From the NCBI GenBank assembly GCA_963575745.1, contig CAUYUJ010015696.1:50316-114315 (forward strand): a stretch of DNA of 64,000 nucleotides, read 5' to 3'. How positions within the stretch are numbered: position 1 is the stretch's first letter; each line of letters starts with the position of its first letter. This DNA is from Prorocentrum cordatum. Lineage: Eukaryota; Sar; Dinophyceae; Prorocentrales; Prorocentraceae. Shown here piece after piece: positions 10,985 to 22,432 of this stretch. The notes under the pieces are model-generated. The model had not been told where the DNA came from and made no database searches. It worked only from the letters and a program-made list of their open reading frames with translations. A program made the translations under genes and the position numbers.

Positions 10985-13498
10985 GTTCGGGGGGAGGGGC
11001 AGACCTCCCCAAGGGCATTGATTTTACGAGAACCGATGGCCACACGAGCCCCACACCGAACACAACACAAATATAGCCCGGAAAGCTGGACCTTATGGCC
11101 GTAACATTCGAAGATATTCCCACTCCCCATCGCCCGGTCGGCAGCAGTAGCATCACCCCTGGCCACGGCAGCAGCAGCAGGACCGTCGTCCCTTGGCTAC
11201 GCCACCCTAGCCGCTCGGCCGCTGCGGCAGGGCAGCAAGCATAGGCGACGGGTCACACTTGGCCCCTGGCTTCAACAAACTCTTGGCACTGGCTGGGGTC
11301 CTTGCCACGGCCGGGCAGCGCCTGCACTGAAGGGAACCAGCAGGGCCCAAGAGGACGGGATCGTGAGCTATCACTACGAGCCTCGGGCCTGCGGGCACCG
11401 CCGCCGCACGCCGGGCAGGGGCAGCATTGGCGCACTCAGGCTTTGCACGAATGATCTGGACAACTCGCGCCAAACAATCAAACGATTTTTTACACCCAGC
11501 CACCGAAGACTCTAAGGCAGACACGGCAACTTCGGCTACCGCGGCGTCTTGCGCGCCGAACTTGGCAAAGAAATCGGCCCACGCATTGCCCGTAAACCGC
11601 CAGAGCTCCTCCGCCGAAGCGCCAGCTTCCACTAACCCCTCAAGCGACCGATGCGTGGGAGACCAATCGAAGCGAGGCTACGGGCGGTCGGAGCAAAGCA
11701 TAAAAGATCTTGCGCCACAGCGCAGCGTGTGCTGCCATGCCGCAAGCCTGGAAGGGATCCCACCGCTGTCCTTCACGGACACTGGACAAGTGATCGCTAA
11801 TTATCGTGAGATCCTGGGCCCTGAAGCACATCGCCTCCAGGCCAGCCCACCAAGATATCTTTCCGCTTTGGGGACGGACTGGACCTGACCAGGGAGCGCC
11901 CCGAATGTGGCCCTCAACGGCCATCCGTCGGGAGAAATGTCGACGACGCTCCATCCACAGCGCGTGGCCTCCGGCACTGCGCTAGCAAGCCCTGAAGCAT
12001 CCGTAAACACAGGGGCCCCACTCGACATGACATCAGTCAAGCCCCAAACTCGCACAGCTGGCCTGCTGCTGGGAGGCGGGATCGAGATGGGGATAGAGGG
12101 AAGCCCGTACAACAAGTCGACACGATCCCAGTCAGGAGGCCCGAGGAGGGAGATGCCCTTCTCCCGCAGCGCCTGCCTGCGCCCCCACACATCGTCGGGG
12201 AAGGCGCTCGCCGCCTGACCATCGCCAGACTCGAATGCCGGTGGGCAATCGAAAACCTGGTGGCCTAGGGTCCCGCTCGGGCAGTCACAGAAGGAACACG
12301 TGGCGGACTCAGCTACGCCAGCCGCATGCTTCCGAGCAGGTGGCCACGAACCTCCAGAGCAGGGCCCTGATGAAACCTTGGCGGGCCCCCGGGGGCAGAG
12401 GAAGCACGCCAAGCCTCAGAGCCCGACTCAAGATCTGCTCCTGGCCGGACGCTTCGGGAAGACGGTGAGGCACGCGGCGCCACAGCCAACGCTCAATTCC
12501 ATCTCTGAGCAGGGTGCGGACTTCCGCAGGGGTCACTTTGTACAGCGAGATCGCTTCACCCCTGTCCGAGAGCAACACGTGGGGCGCCGCCATGTCCCAG
12601 CCGACCCTCCGCAGAGATAGAAACACAGCGCAGGTAGGGCCGCACATTGCTTAGCCGGCTCCGGGCGGCCTGGACGGCCATCAGGACCCCTGATGGCCGT
12701 CCAGGCCGCCCTGAGCTGGCTAGGCAAAGTGCGGCCGTCCCAAATCCAGCCTGCATACCTGCAAACCAATGGGCACGTCGCTTTAAACACGGGGTCGTAA
12801 AACCTGTCCCTCTGCGTGCAAGTATACGCAGTGAGCGAAGACAGGCCACCGCGGGCCCCGACAAGCTCGCCCGCGAACGATCGAAGAGACATCAAAGTGG
12901 AGTCGGTGAGCCCATTGACCCCCGCTCCTTGCCTACTTGTGGGCATCACGCCCGTGCGCCACAGAGCTCGAACCTTGAGGCCCCTGGAGCGCCTTGAAGC
13001 GCGCATTCTCCAACGTCGCCCCAAGGCCAACCCCAAACGTTTCCTCTCAAGAGCTCTGCGCGCAGTGCCGCCCGCAAATGTGTAATGACCAAGGTTGCGC
13101 GCCGTGGTGAAACTCTTAAGCTTCAAACGCCATGCTCTGGCCTGAAGGGCCTTCCGAGCCTCTGCAGTGGATGCCAAGAAACCAGATTTGCTAGCCTGCA
13201 ACAGTAACCCCGCTCGCCTAGTGTACCCAGCAAAACAAGTTACAGCATTGAAGACGATGCCCGCATGGTTGGCCGCCTTGCCAACCCACTGGAATGATGC
13301 ATCATCCATGAGGCCTCGGGGCACTATAAACTCAAACTCACGCTTGAGTCTCTGGAGCGGCCTCAATAGCAGGACTTGCATCAAGGTGGTGGCATGGCAG
13401 CACCCCGCCCAAATCCCCTGGTACGACGTGTAGGGGGCACTCACACGGTTAAATCCCTTGATGAGGCGTGGCTGCTGGTATTCGCCGAATCTTAACAT
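10985..13498 (-). mobile_element. Decayed LINE: RT, zinc knuckle, RNase H, C-terminal cysteine clusters
   Basis: On the minus strand, blocks of a non-LTR retrotransposon ORF2 follow in order with frameshifts. RT motif B (GIWAGCCHATTLMQV) and motif C (LMDDASFQWVG) lie between about 13,440 and 13,270, with palm/thumb segments (SGFLAS, NLGHYTF) down to 13,070. A cysteine knuckle CSFCDCPSGTLGHQVFDC lies at about 12,290-12,240. An RNase H domain starts VFTDASG (about 12,015), continues AERYLGGLA and DLTIISDHL, and ends NAWADFFAK (about 11,580). Two terminal cysteine clusters follow (CRRC near 11,310, CCVRCG near 11,060). This order matches the intact LINE at 57-63 kb. The endonuclease and the start of the RT are missing, so the copy is 5'-truncated and degenerate. 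Confidence 0.8.
12652..12722. repeat. 34-bp-arm palindrome with 3-bp loop
   Basis: The left arm at 12,652-12,685 is the reverse complement of 12,689-12,722 with two or three mismatches; the loop is ACC. It lies inside the LINE remnant between the RT and the cysteine knuckle, and both strands translate to nearly the same peptide (RAAWTAIR, GRPGRPE). Confidence 0.95.
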
Positions 13499-13611
13499 CT
13501 AAGCCAATCTTAAAGGAAATCCTACCGCGGCAGCCTCGAGCAAGACGGCACTGTGCAGTATCATCCAATAGCGTAGTAGGAGGAGGACGACGACGAGGAC
13601 GAAGGTTGCTG

Positions 13612-13925
13612 GATCTTGCTTCCTTACTGCATGCCCGGGGCGGACGGGTCTGGCCGTGGCTCTCCACAGGTTGGCTCCGGTGGCCCCCCGGGCTAGCCCC
13701 AGCGTATGTGAACGGATTCTGCGAGCCAGCGCCGGGGCAGCCGTCGCCACCCAGTGGCCAGGACAGCTGAAGAGTGGAAGAGCTGAGGCTGCGAGCCAGC
13801 CCCGGGCGGGCCGTGCCCCCCCAAAGATTAGCTCAAGCGTGGGAGAACGAATTCTGCGAGCCAGCGCTGGGGCAGCAGTGCCACCCCCAAGTTAGCTCAG
13901 GCGTGGAAGAACTGCACGGGGTGAG
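13612..13925 (+). repeat. ~70-bp tandem repeat, about four degenerate units
   Basis: Units share TGCGAGCCAGC, GGGGCAGC and TTAGCTCAGGCGTGG and begin near 13,716, 13,791 and 13,856, with a more diverged one near 13,655. Confidence 0.75.
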
Positions 13926-14705
13926 GCTTTGTGAGGGCATTGTGAGGCTTTGGGGGTCTCTTGGGGATTCTAGAACACGATGGGGGGCATTTTTGGTGCA
14001 TGTAAGGTTGTCATGGGGATCTCGGGGGACGTTCAGGGAGCCTCTTGGCGGCCTCTTGGCGGCCTCTTGGAAGCCTCTTGGAGATCTCTTGGTGGCCTCT
14101 TGGGGGTTGTTGAAGCCTCTTGGGATCATTTCTGGGGGCGTCTTGTGGCCTCCTGGAGGCCTCTAAGGCGCGATCTTGGGACCTCCGCGGCCCTTTGGAG
14201 GCGAGAAGGCGAGAATCATAGATGTCCAATGGGTTTTTGAAAGGGTCGGCCTTGTCCGAAGCTCTCGGGAGTCTCCTGCGGCCCTCTGTGGGCTTTGCGG
14301 GGGCCTTGCGGGGCTTTCTGGGGGGCCTCGAGAGACTGATCGAAGCCTATTGGGGGCCCTGTCGGAGGCCTGTTGGGCTGTTTTCGGGGCCTCGCCAAGA
14401 CGGCCCACGAGGCTCCCCAGTCGGCCCTCGGAGGGCCCCAAGACGGCCCAAGAGGCCTCCAAGACGCCCAAGATGGCCTTCGAGGCGACCCTGAAGCGCC
14501 CCCAGCAGGCCCAGAAAAGGGCTCCAGGACGGCTTCCGACGGCGTCAAGCGGGGCCAGGAGCGCGGTAGGACAGCCACAAAGAGCCCACCACGAAGCTCC
14601 CGAAGGCCGAGGCCCAAGGAGGCCCCCAAGAGGCCTCCAAGAGGCCCACAGGAAACTCCCAGGAGGCACAATAATGACCCAGGAAACTCCCAAGAGGTCT
14701 CCTCA
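13926..14705. repeat. Large imperfect inverted repeat of CCAAGA-type sequence
   Basis: At 13,926-14,175 the words read CCTCTTGGCGG and TCTTGGGGG. At 14,395-14,705 they read CCAAGACGGCCC and AAGAGGCC, the reverse complement. The spacer (14,176-14,394) is less repetitive. Open frames through the block are Pro/Arg/Gly-rich and rejected as genes. Confidence 0.75.
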
Positions 14706-14956
14706 TCCTTCTCCTCACCATCCTTTTGCCTCCCTCTTCTCATCCTCCTCCCTCTCCCCCGCGTGTTCCCCGAGGGGCTTCCACAACGGCTGGGGGAACG
14801 CATGGTCCAATAGCGTGGCCAAACTTTACCCCAACGTTTGACCACATATACCCATCCTGAAAGGCAGAGGCCGGCGGTGATTCGCCGTACACGCTGTCTA
14901 TGTTGATCCTGATCCCTTGAAGGTTGGTCCCTGGACACCTCCCAAAGTCCATCTGG

Positions 14957-15126
14957 TACACCCTGCGAAATGCTTAAGAAATCATGGGTGAAGAAATTCA
15001 TAGTCTCAGAATTTGAATAAAAAACCCAACATTTCTATTGGAGTCTCAAGATTCACATTGAAACGTTAAGAATAATCGAGACTCTGGCCGAAAACTTTAG
15101 TTTTCTTAAGCATCGCCTAAGGTGTA
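14957..15126. mobile_element. MITE family 1, copy A
   Basis: A 170-bp AT-richer element with terminal inverted repeats TACACCCTGCGAAATGCTTA and, from the other end, TACACCTTAGGCGATGCTTA. The interior (AATAATCGAGACTC, ACATTGAAA) is shared with the copies at 31,254 and 39,895. TGGT directly flanks both ends if the left boundary is set one base in. Confidence 0.88.
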
Positions 15127-15311
15127 TGGTCTTTCACCCCGGATCCGTGTCTGACGGGCCAGGGGCCCGAAAGCGGCCCCCGGAGGCCGAACAGAAGCAA
15201 AAGACCGTGTCGAACCCAAACCCTCGAGGTTGTCCCCCCGTTCCTGCTCGCTGAAACCAATGCTGGGCTTATGTTGCCCACATCGTACTGAGGATCACAT
15301 CCCAGAGTTAC

Positions 15312-15955
15312 TTTCGAGCACCCAGAACAGCATCGAAACAGTGTCGAACGAGTATCGCCTCCCAGGGCCCGACACACACGCGTGAGAACCCTCACGTTTC
15401 GGGTTTCTTGGTGATCGAAGCTCTTTCTGGCGATCAAGGCTAAAGTAGGTTGGAACATCATAAAGCTGGGCCAGCTCGGACCCTTGGCCAGCCCTGCACG
15501 GTTTCCCCCGGGGCCGTAGGCGACCCGAGGAGGAGGAGGAGGAGGAGGAGGAGGAGGAGGAGGAGGAGGAGGAGGAGGAGGAAGAGGAGGAGGAGGAGAA
15601 GAAGGAAGTGGAGGAGAGGGAGGTGGAGGAGGAGGAGGAGGTGGAGGAGGGGGAGGTGGAGGAGGAAGGAGGAGGGAGGAGGAGGAGGAGGAGGAGGAGG
15701 AGGAGGAGGAGGAGGAGGGAGGAGGAGGAGGAGGAGGAGAGGAGGAGGAGGAGGGGAGGGAGGAGGAGGAGAGGGGAGGGGAGGGAGGAGGAGGAGGACG
15801 GATCGCCTAAGCCCTTCGGAGAAACCCTCCAGCCGGGCCCGAGCTCCAAGATGGCCCAGATGGCCCCGCTGCTCCAAACGTGCTGGGCGGTTCCGGCGGC
15901 CTCTCTGTCGCACAGGCGGCCCCGACGCCCCCGCAGCAACAAACGGCAGCCACAC

Positions 15956-16015
<60 letters not shown>

Positions 16016-18146
16016 CAGCAACAAGACTCAAAACACAGCCAACAGCGAAGCGCTGGACACTCAGGACACAGGTGCAGCGCCAGAAGCCACAGGAAATGCG
16101 TCACACCAGCCAGCTGTCCAGACGTGCTGCGGTGAAGCAGTCTGGACAACACATCTGACAATCCCAGGCCTCTCCAAACGTGCAACGGCCCCCGCTGCTC
16201 CCCAGACCTCTCCAGGGGCACGTTATCCCCAGAGTTTCGCGGCGATGCCAGCTGTGGCGATAAGGGAAGGGTAGCGGCATCGATGTAGCGGCATCGGTGT
16301 ATTCTCAACATCTGAGAGTCAGGGCGCTGCAATGCGGACGAAATGAATGAGCTGGCAGCGGCACGCGCTCCTTGTGCCACCGGATGTCGGACACGAACTC
16401 CAAGAACGGCCGCAGGGAATGGCCCTCCCGCCAGGTCATGGCGCACACCTTCGGTCCACCAGTGTCCCCTCGTTTCCTCGCTCGCCTCCTCTTCTGCCGC
16501 TGTCTCCGCCCTGCTCGCCAAAGGCATCGTCGCGAGTGCGCCCCTGGGCCCCCTGTCATCCCGCGTACGACGTCGAGCATCGTGTCGGCCGTCTGTCGGC
16601 CGTCGCCGACCTTTCGGCTGCGAGCGAGGGGGGGAAATGAGAAGAGGCGGGCCTGCTCAGAAGGCTTGGAACTCCCCCGGCCTTCTGAGAGGTTCCTAAG
16701 CCTTCCCCCCGAAGACGCAGAACACCTCCCAGAAGGCGCGAGAGCTTCTGAGAAGTCCCGCCGTCCTCTGAGGAAGCCTTCTCCATCTCACTCCTCCCCC
16801 TCGCCCGCCGCCGAAGCTTGATGTGCGCGGCGCAGGCGCCCGGACATCGCCTGCGATCGATCGGGCAGACCCATCCTTCCCGCGCGCCCGGTCCCGATCT
16901 CGCCGGCAGGCGTGGAGCCTGTGCTCGTCGAATTCAGAAAGGCCACGTCGCTCACATCTATCCTGTCGTGCGTTGTGTTCTTTTGACCCCAGCCGCGAGC
17001 GCACCAGAAGTAGCGTGAGACAGGCAAGGCTCAAGACCTGGGGGGCGCGTGCGCCACCTGCCAGAGAAGATACATCGCAGCGGGATCGCTCCATTTCGAA
17101 GTCGTACTGCCCTTGCGTGTGAACGTTGACTGCTGTGTTCAGGCTGGCCACATCTGGATTTCAACGTCAACGCGTCGACCTTGTTAAGAGCGCCAGACGG
17201 ACTTTGAGCGTGCGGGATACATATCTTCATGCACACATGTATATACACGTTTATATGGCCCCAACCATCGACTTTGAAACAACAGGACAATGGAACATTT
17301 TGCCCTGTGGACCACCGCGTCTTGCCCAAACGCACCTGAAGGACCTGTAGTTTCTGGAGTCGGTCGCCTCCCTTCGCCAGCTTCCTGGGCCTGGGCACCA
17401 CGCTGGCGCCGCCAGTGTTGCAAAGCACATGGCACTTCGTCCCTGGCTGAAAGAAAAACAGGACGACACTAATTTCTTGAAAAGACGAAAGCAGCATGCA
17501 GAACCAGAAATGTGACGCGTGAGCGCGCCCACTTCAAGGTTTAGTGCCCCGCCACCCCACCAACCATTGCTCAGCCCTGCCACGGCCTGCAACCTCCATG
17601 CTTGCTCAGTGCCGCCACACCCTTCCTGTTTGTCCTCCTCTTCTTCCTCCCCCTCCTCCTCCTCCTCCTCCAACTCCTCATCATCATCATGCACGCGGAT
17701 CGTCCGCTCTACCCGCTGTTCAGCAAGAACGCCGCGACGACCAAAGCAGACCAGCTCCCCCGAGCTACGGAGCCGGCTCAGCTGGTCGGCGTCGACTGCA
17801 GACTGGCGACGCAGGCAGCGCGGTCCACCCCGAGGGAGGTCCGCAGCTGCCGCGCCTCCTCGCTCCTCCACCTCGTCCCTCCCGTTCCCCCTCCCCCTCC
17901 GACCATGCTCTTTGTTCACGTGGTCTCCCAGAGGTCTGGACCCCTCCCCCAGGACCGACTGGTTATACTGCACCACGCAGGGACGTCTGGGTCCCCATCC
18001 TGTCATCGTTTCCTTTCTCCCTCCCCCCAGGGTACCTGTGCGCTGCTGTTGGTAGCCGCCTCGCGCGCGACCTGCAACATCTCGTACGATGGCAGGAGGC
18101 AGTGCGCCACGCTGCCGTAGTAGGTGCCCCGGGTGCTCTTGTAGTC
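15312..18146 (-). CDS. Unidentified multi-exon host gene (five visible exons)
   Basis: Five minus-strand segments have codon-like composition and flanking splice signals. Exon 18,146-18,036 starts DYKSTRGTYYGSVAHCLLPS after CCAAAG and ends CACAG before GTACC. Exon 17,446-17,336 follows a TTTTTCTTTCAG acceptor, starts PGTKCHVLCNTGGASVVP and ends CTTCAG before GTGCG. Exon 17,153-17,058 (VASLNTAVNVHTQGQYDFEM) ends GGCAG before GTGGC. Exon 16,468-16,365 holds KVCAMTWREGHSLRPFLEFV. Exon 15,465-15,312 starts LYDVPTYFSLDRQKELR after GGCCCAG and ends CGAAA before GTAAC. Phases agree between exons 1-2, 3-4 and 4-5 but not between 2 and 3, so an exon or boundary is missing there. I do not recognise the product. 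Introns contain a MITE (16,613), (GAG)n and (CAG)n. Confidence 0.5.
15528..15800. repeat. (GAG)n microsatellite
   Basis: About 270 bp of GGA units with interruptions, apparently inside an intron of the minus-strand gene. Confidence 0.95.
15957..16017. repeat. (CAG)n microsatellite
   Basis: About 19 uninterrupted CAG units. Confidence 0.97.
16613..16815. mobile_element. MITE family 3, copy 1
   Basis: About 200 bp with long inverted ends: TTCGGCTGCGAGCGAGGGGG at the left and TTCGGCGGCGGGCGAGGGGG read inward from the right, then GAAATGAGAAG. The interior carries multiple CTTCTGAGAAG-type short palindromes. Related copies are at 25,093, 28,445 and 50,691, with a solitary end at 54,994. This copy sits in an intron of the host gene at 15.3-18.1 kb. 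Confidence 0.82.
17640..17695. repeat. (CTC)n/(ATC)n microsatellite
   Basis: Short CTC tract passing into CATCATCAT. Confidence 0.85.
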
Positions 18147-19250
18147 CTTTGGAGAAGGGCGTGCAGGAGCAGACTATCTCTCATGCGATTACACGGATGT
18201 CTTCCTTCAGACAGTAATGCAATGCAGCAGTACAAAAATACAACGCCGAGCGTATACCTTACCCTTTGTCCAAGACATGACTTAATTGCGAGGCAAACTG
18301 AATTCTTTAGAAGGTCGCTACACACAATGACGCCATCATCTTCACTCTCCTTCGTTGTCTTTTGTCCGCGCCCTTGTACACTCCAAGTTCGGTTTCCCAG
18401 CATCCCTTCTCGGATAGTTGTCACTGTGCACCTCTTCTCTGCCTCCGCGTCCCCATGGATGCTTGGCTTCGCGCGCGTGCTTCCTCCAGAGAACCACGAA
18501 GCCTGCCCACTGCTAGTCAAGGACACGGGTCTCAGCTTCCTCCGCGACGCCACTCCAGCGGGAGTGACGGCGTCTATGAATGGAACTCCCCCCAAACGAA
18601 GCCCTTTCGTGTGCATTATCATCGTCGTCGTGATCGTCGTCGTTGCCCGAAGCCGATGGCTCAAGACTTGACGCGGCCCCAGCGCCGACAATCCCGCGGA
18701 CGTGCTGCCCCCCAGGACGCGATGGACGACCCCACCGTGGCCCCGATGCTCGCTGCTGATTTATGCACTTTACGCTGGCCAATGCTTCTGGCCCCGCTCT
18801 CCCGCCTAACATATCAGCAAATGCGGTGCTGGACGGGAGACGACGAGCTTGCATGACCTGCGGTTCCGTCGCAAGACCAGAAGGAGGGAGAGGGGGAGGG
18901 AGGGGAAACGTGCAGCGACTGCCAACCCCACCCACATGCTCCAGATCGGCTCGGGGCCTCGGGGGAGGGCTGTGTGATGCCAACAAGGGACTGCTTTCGG
19001 GGTAACCCGATCTTGGGCAAACACATCAGTGTTCTGGTCTGTATACGTGTAGATGCTTCTGACACTTCTACCATCTGGAACCTGCGCGTGTCGTCCCTTC
19101 GACGCCGCAGGCAGAGGAGTGCCATGCCAACGGCGCGGCGCCACGGAGAGCTCCGACGCGTAAGCGGCTGAAGCACGCCTCACCCTCCTCACCCTTTTCC
19201 GTCGCCTTCCCCCCTCCCCACTCCCTCCCCACTCCCTCCCCATTCCACCT
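18147..19250 (-). other. Possible upstream exons of the same host gene
   Basis: Two minus-strand stretches look codon-like but have uncertain borders: about 18,855-18,600 (QARRLPSSTAFADMLGG, ASVKCINQQRA, then an Asp-rich run) following a GAACCGCAG acceptor-like site, and about 19,170-19,010 (RSIYTYTDQNTDVFAQDR) before a GTTACC donor-like site. No family is recognised. The rest is unremarkable apart from a short (GTC)n near 18,625. Confidence 0.25.
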
Positions 19251-19284
19251 CAACCCATCTCCTCAGCGCTCTGATCAGACCTTC

Positions 19285-19362
19285 TCCTCCTCTTCCTCCT
19301 GCTGCTCCTCCTCCTGCTGCTGCTGCTGCTGCTCTTCCTCCTTCTCCTCCTCCTCCTCCTCC
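19285..19362. repeat. (CTC)n/(CTG)n microsatellite
   Basis: Mixed CTC and CTG units. Confidence 0.9.
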
Positions 19363-19689
19363 ACAATTACTCAATATGAAAATACTCTCCCTCTTCCCCT
19401 GATGGCGTCCGGGTGATGGCCGCGCACCCTCCGCGTACTGTTTTTTAACACACAGGATCCCCAGGAAATCCCGCGAAACGACTCTCGCTGAGGCGCCGGC
19501 GTCATTTTTTCCCCAAATGCTGCTCTCGTTGAGGTGCTGGCCTCATTTCTGCTCCCGAATCGTTCCGAATCGTGCTCCCGCTGCAGCGTGGGCCTCATTT
19601 TCGGATCGGTGTTTGGCCTCCGTCGTTCAGGATGGCGTTCTCGCCCCAGCGCGGGCCTTGTTCTCGCGCGCCCATCCGCCCGCCACCAC

Positions 19690-19892
19690 CGCGCCGCATC
19701 GCCACCACCACCATCACCACCACCACCACCACCACCACCACCACCACCACCACCACCACAACCAGCACCAGCACCAGCACCAGTACCAACACCACCAGCA
19801 CCAGCACCAGCACCAGCACCACCAGCACCACCAGCACCACCACCACCACCATCACCACCACTACCACCACCACCACCACCACCACGACAACC
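19690..19892. repeat. (CAC)n microsatellite
   Basis: About 200 bp of CAC/CAG units; the poly-His and poly-Thr open frames here are artefacts. Confidence 0.95.
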
Positions 19893-20059
19893 ACGCACAC
19901 ACGCAAGCACGCATGCACGTGCACCACCACCCACTACGCACGCGCGCGCGGAGCCACAGGTCCGCTACGACACGCGTCCGCGGATAGAGAAAATCAGCGC
20001 CATGGTAAGGGATGGGAGGGAGGGGTAGGACGTCAGATATGACGCGAGCGCACCTAGCT

Positions 20060-20397
20060 TGCCTCCTCCCCTCCCTCCCCTCCCCCTCCTCCTCCCCCTC
20101 CCCCTCGCCCTCGCCCTGCCCCTCCCTTCCTCCTCCTCCTCCTCCTTTTCCTCCTTTTCCTTCTTTCCCTTCTTCTCCTCCTTTTCCTCCTTTTCCTCCT
20201 TGTCCTCCTTTTCCTCCTTTTCCTCCGTTTCCTCCTTTTTCTCCTCCTCCTCCTCCTCCTCCTCCTCCTCCTTCTCCTCCTCCCCTCCCCCTCCCCCTCC
20301 CATCCCCTCCCACCTCCTTCTCCCCCTCCCCTTCCACCTCCTCCTACGCTCCAACTCCTCCCTTCCTCCTCCTCCTCCCTCCTCCTCCTCTCCTCCT

Positions 20398-20400
<3 letters not shown>
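20060..20400. repeat. (CTC)n/(TTTCCTCC)n tract
   Basis: Pyrimidine-only tract of CTC and TTTTCCTCC units. It passes directly into the (ATC)n tract. Confidence 0.95.
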
Positions 20401-20780
<380 letters not shown>

Positions 20781-20789
20781 CTGCCTTCT

Positions 20790-20990
20790 TCCTCCTCCTT
20801 CTTCTTCTCCTCCTCCTACTTACCCTCCTGCTCCTCTGATTCCTCATACCTCCTGCTCGTGGCCTTCCTCCTTGCCGTCCTCGTCCTTCTTCCTGCCTCC
20901 TCATCCTCCTCTTAACCCCATCCCTTCCCCTCGCCTTCCTCCTCTCCTTCTTCTTCCTCCTCCTCCTCCTCCTCCTCGGCGGCGGCGGAG
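20790..20990. repeat. (CTC)n/(CTT)n tract
   Basis: Interrupted pyrimidine trinucleotides ending in a short (GGC)n. Confidence 0.9.
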
Positions 20991-21274
20991 GCCTCGCAGC
21001 GCAAGTCCACGGTCACCTGGGTCGCCACTCTCGACACAGGGGGGGCGGCCGGCGCTGCCGCCAGCGGACGAGGGCGGTGTCAGAGGCAGGGAGAGAGGGG
21101 ACGACGCCAATCCCAATCCCTCCATCTTCCACCTCATCCCCCCCACCCTCCCTCTTCCAACGTCCTCAATGGTGCAAGGGGTAGGGAAGAGAGGGGACGA
21201 CGACGACGCCAATCCCTCCTGTAACCACCCTCCGCCTGAGCTGGCGGTTTCCCGCATGGGGCCGAAGCAGATGG

Positions 21275-21400
21275 GGTCAGAGAATCGCGCCACATCGCCG
21301 ATTTGTAGGCGATGCATAGATGACTGTGGGATGGAGAATAACTGGTTTCGGATCGCGCCGTACGGCCGCTGCATCGGCGATGCAGCGCGATTTTCCGACC
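21275..21400. mobile_element. Short inverted-repeat element, family 9 (single copy)
   Basis: A 126-bp element whose ends pair: GGTCAGAGAATCGCGCCACA at the left and GGTCGGAAAATCGCGCTGCA read inward from the right, both followed by TCGCCGAT. The arms are about 28 bp. No clear target duplication is seen. Confidence 0.7.
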
Positions 21401-21504
21401 AGATCTACTACTCAGGCTCGATTCCGGAGGTCTGGATCATCCTCCCTCTCCATTCCTCCTCCTCCTCCGACGTCTACAAAGGAGTGAATGGTGAAGGAGG
21501 CAGG

Positions 21505-21572
21505 GAGGGAAGGGGACGACGACGACGACGACGCCGCCATCGACGACGCCGCCATCGACGACGACGACGACG
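21505..21572. repeat. (GAC)n with a CGCCATCGA duplication
   Basis: GACGAC units interrupted by a repeated CGCCGCCATCGACGA word. Confidence 0.85.
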
Positions 21573-22115
21573 CCAATCCCTCCCTTCACTCCTCCAGCTC
21601 ATCACCCCTCCCTCCCTTTCCCAACGTCATCGAAGGGGGGACGGCGAAAGAAGCAGGGAGGGGAGGAAAAGACGACGATGCGTACGTCTGGAACCGATGC
21701 GAAACTCAAAGCATGCGAAATCATCCGGGACTGGTTTACAGCCGAAGAGCTCGTGAACGCGCGCGCGTGCGCTATGGAAAGTACAGCGGGTTCGGGTCGT
21801 AGCGACTTGCGCGGTGGTTTCGCTCAAACTTGAACGATCGCGGCTCGCCCATCGCGCAAGATACTTCGATGTCGACCGAGGATACTGGCGGCGTTCAACC
21901 TCGAACGCCCCCGCTGGCGTCGGCGCCGCGTCGACACGACGCGAAGCTGCCTGGGAATCACACTGGGATATCCGTTCGTCACCTCTCCTTATATACAATT
22001 GAATTGGGACGGGGTGCGACGGCAGGAGCTAAGAATACGAGCCGCCGGGCGGCCGGGCGGGCGCGCGGGCAGGCCACGTGCGAACAGGAAAGCCACACTC
22101 GGGACGTGTGCGGTC

Positions 22116-22287
22116 TATCCATATCCACTGCGTCTTGGACTTTCTGGGAAGGGGCGCCAACGGGCCGCGGCGCAGTGGATGTGGATAAAACTATCTCTAG
22201 GGGCGAAACTGTTTTGTCAATATCCGCGGCGCCTCTGGTATCATGAGGAAGGGAGCCCGAAACTCCAAGACGCAGTGGATGTGGATA
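22116..22287. mobile_element. Inverted-repeat element, family 11 (single copy)
   Basis: About 170 bp. The left end TATCCATATCCACTGCGTCT and the right end read inward TATCCACATCCACTGCGTCT continue to pair for about 40 bp (TTGGA, then TTTC and CTTCC). The core GCAGTGGATGTGGATA appears a third time internally. Confidence 0.75.
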
Positions 22288-22432
22288 ACAACTATGGCCC
22301 ACAGTGTGGGGAAACAGCCTGGGCAGGCAGAACCATTCGCACCCTCACCCGTAAACCCTCGGCCCTGCCTGCCGGCCAACCCTCCCCCCCCTTGGTGGGG
22401 ACGGGCGCCGTCCCCCTCGGAGAGCGCTGCAC

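Noticed and set aside
12652-12722. Transcription terminator at the palindrome
   Set aside because: There is no T run, the host is eukaryotic, and it interrupts a decayed coding sequence.
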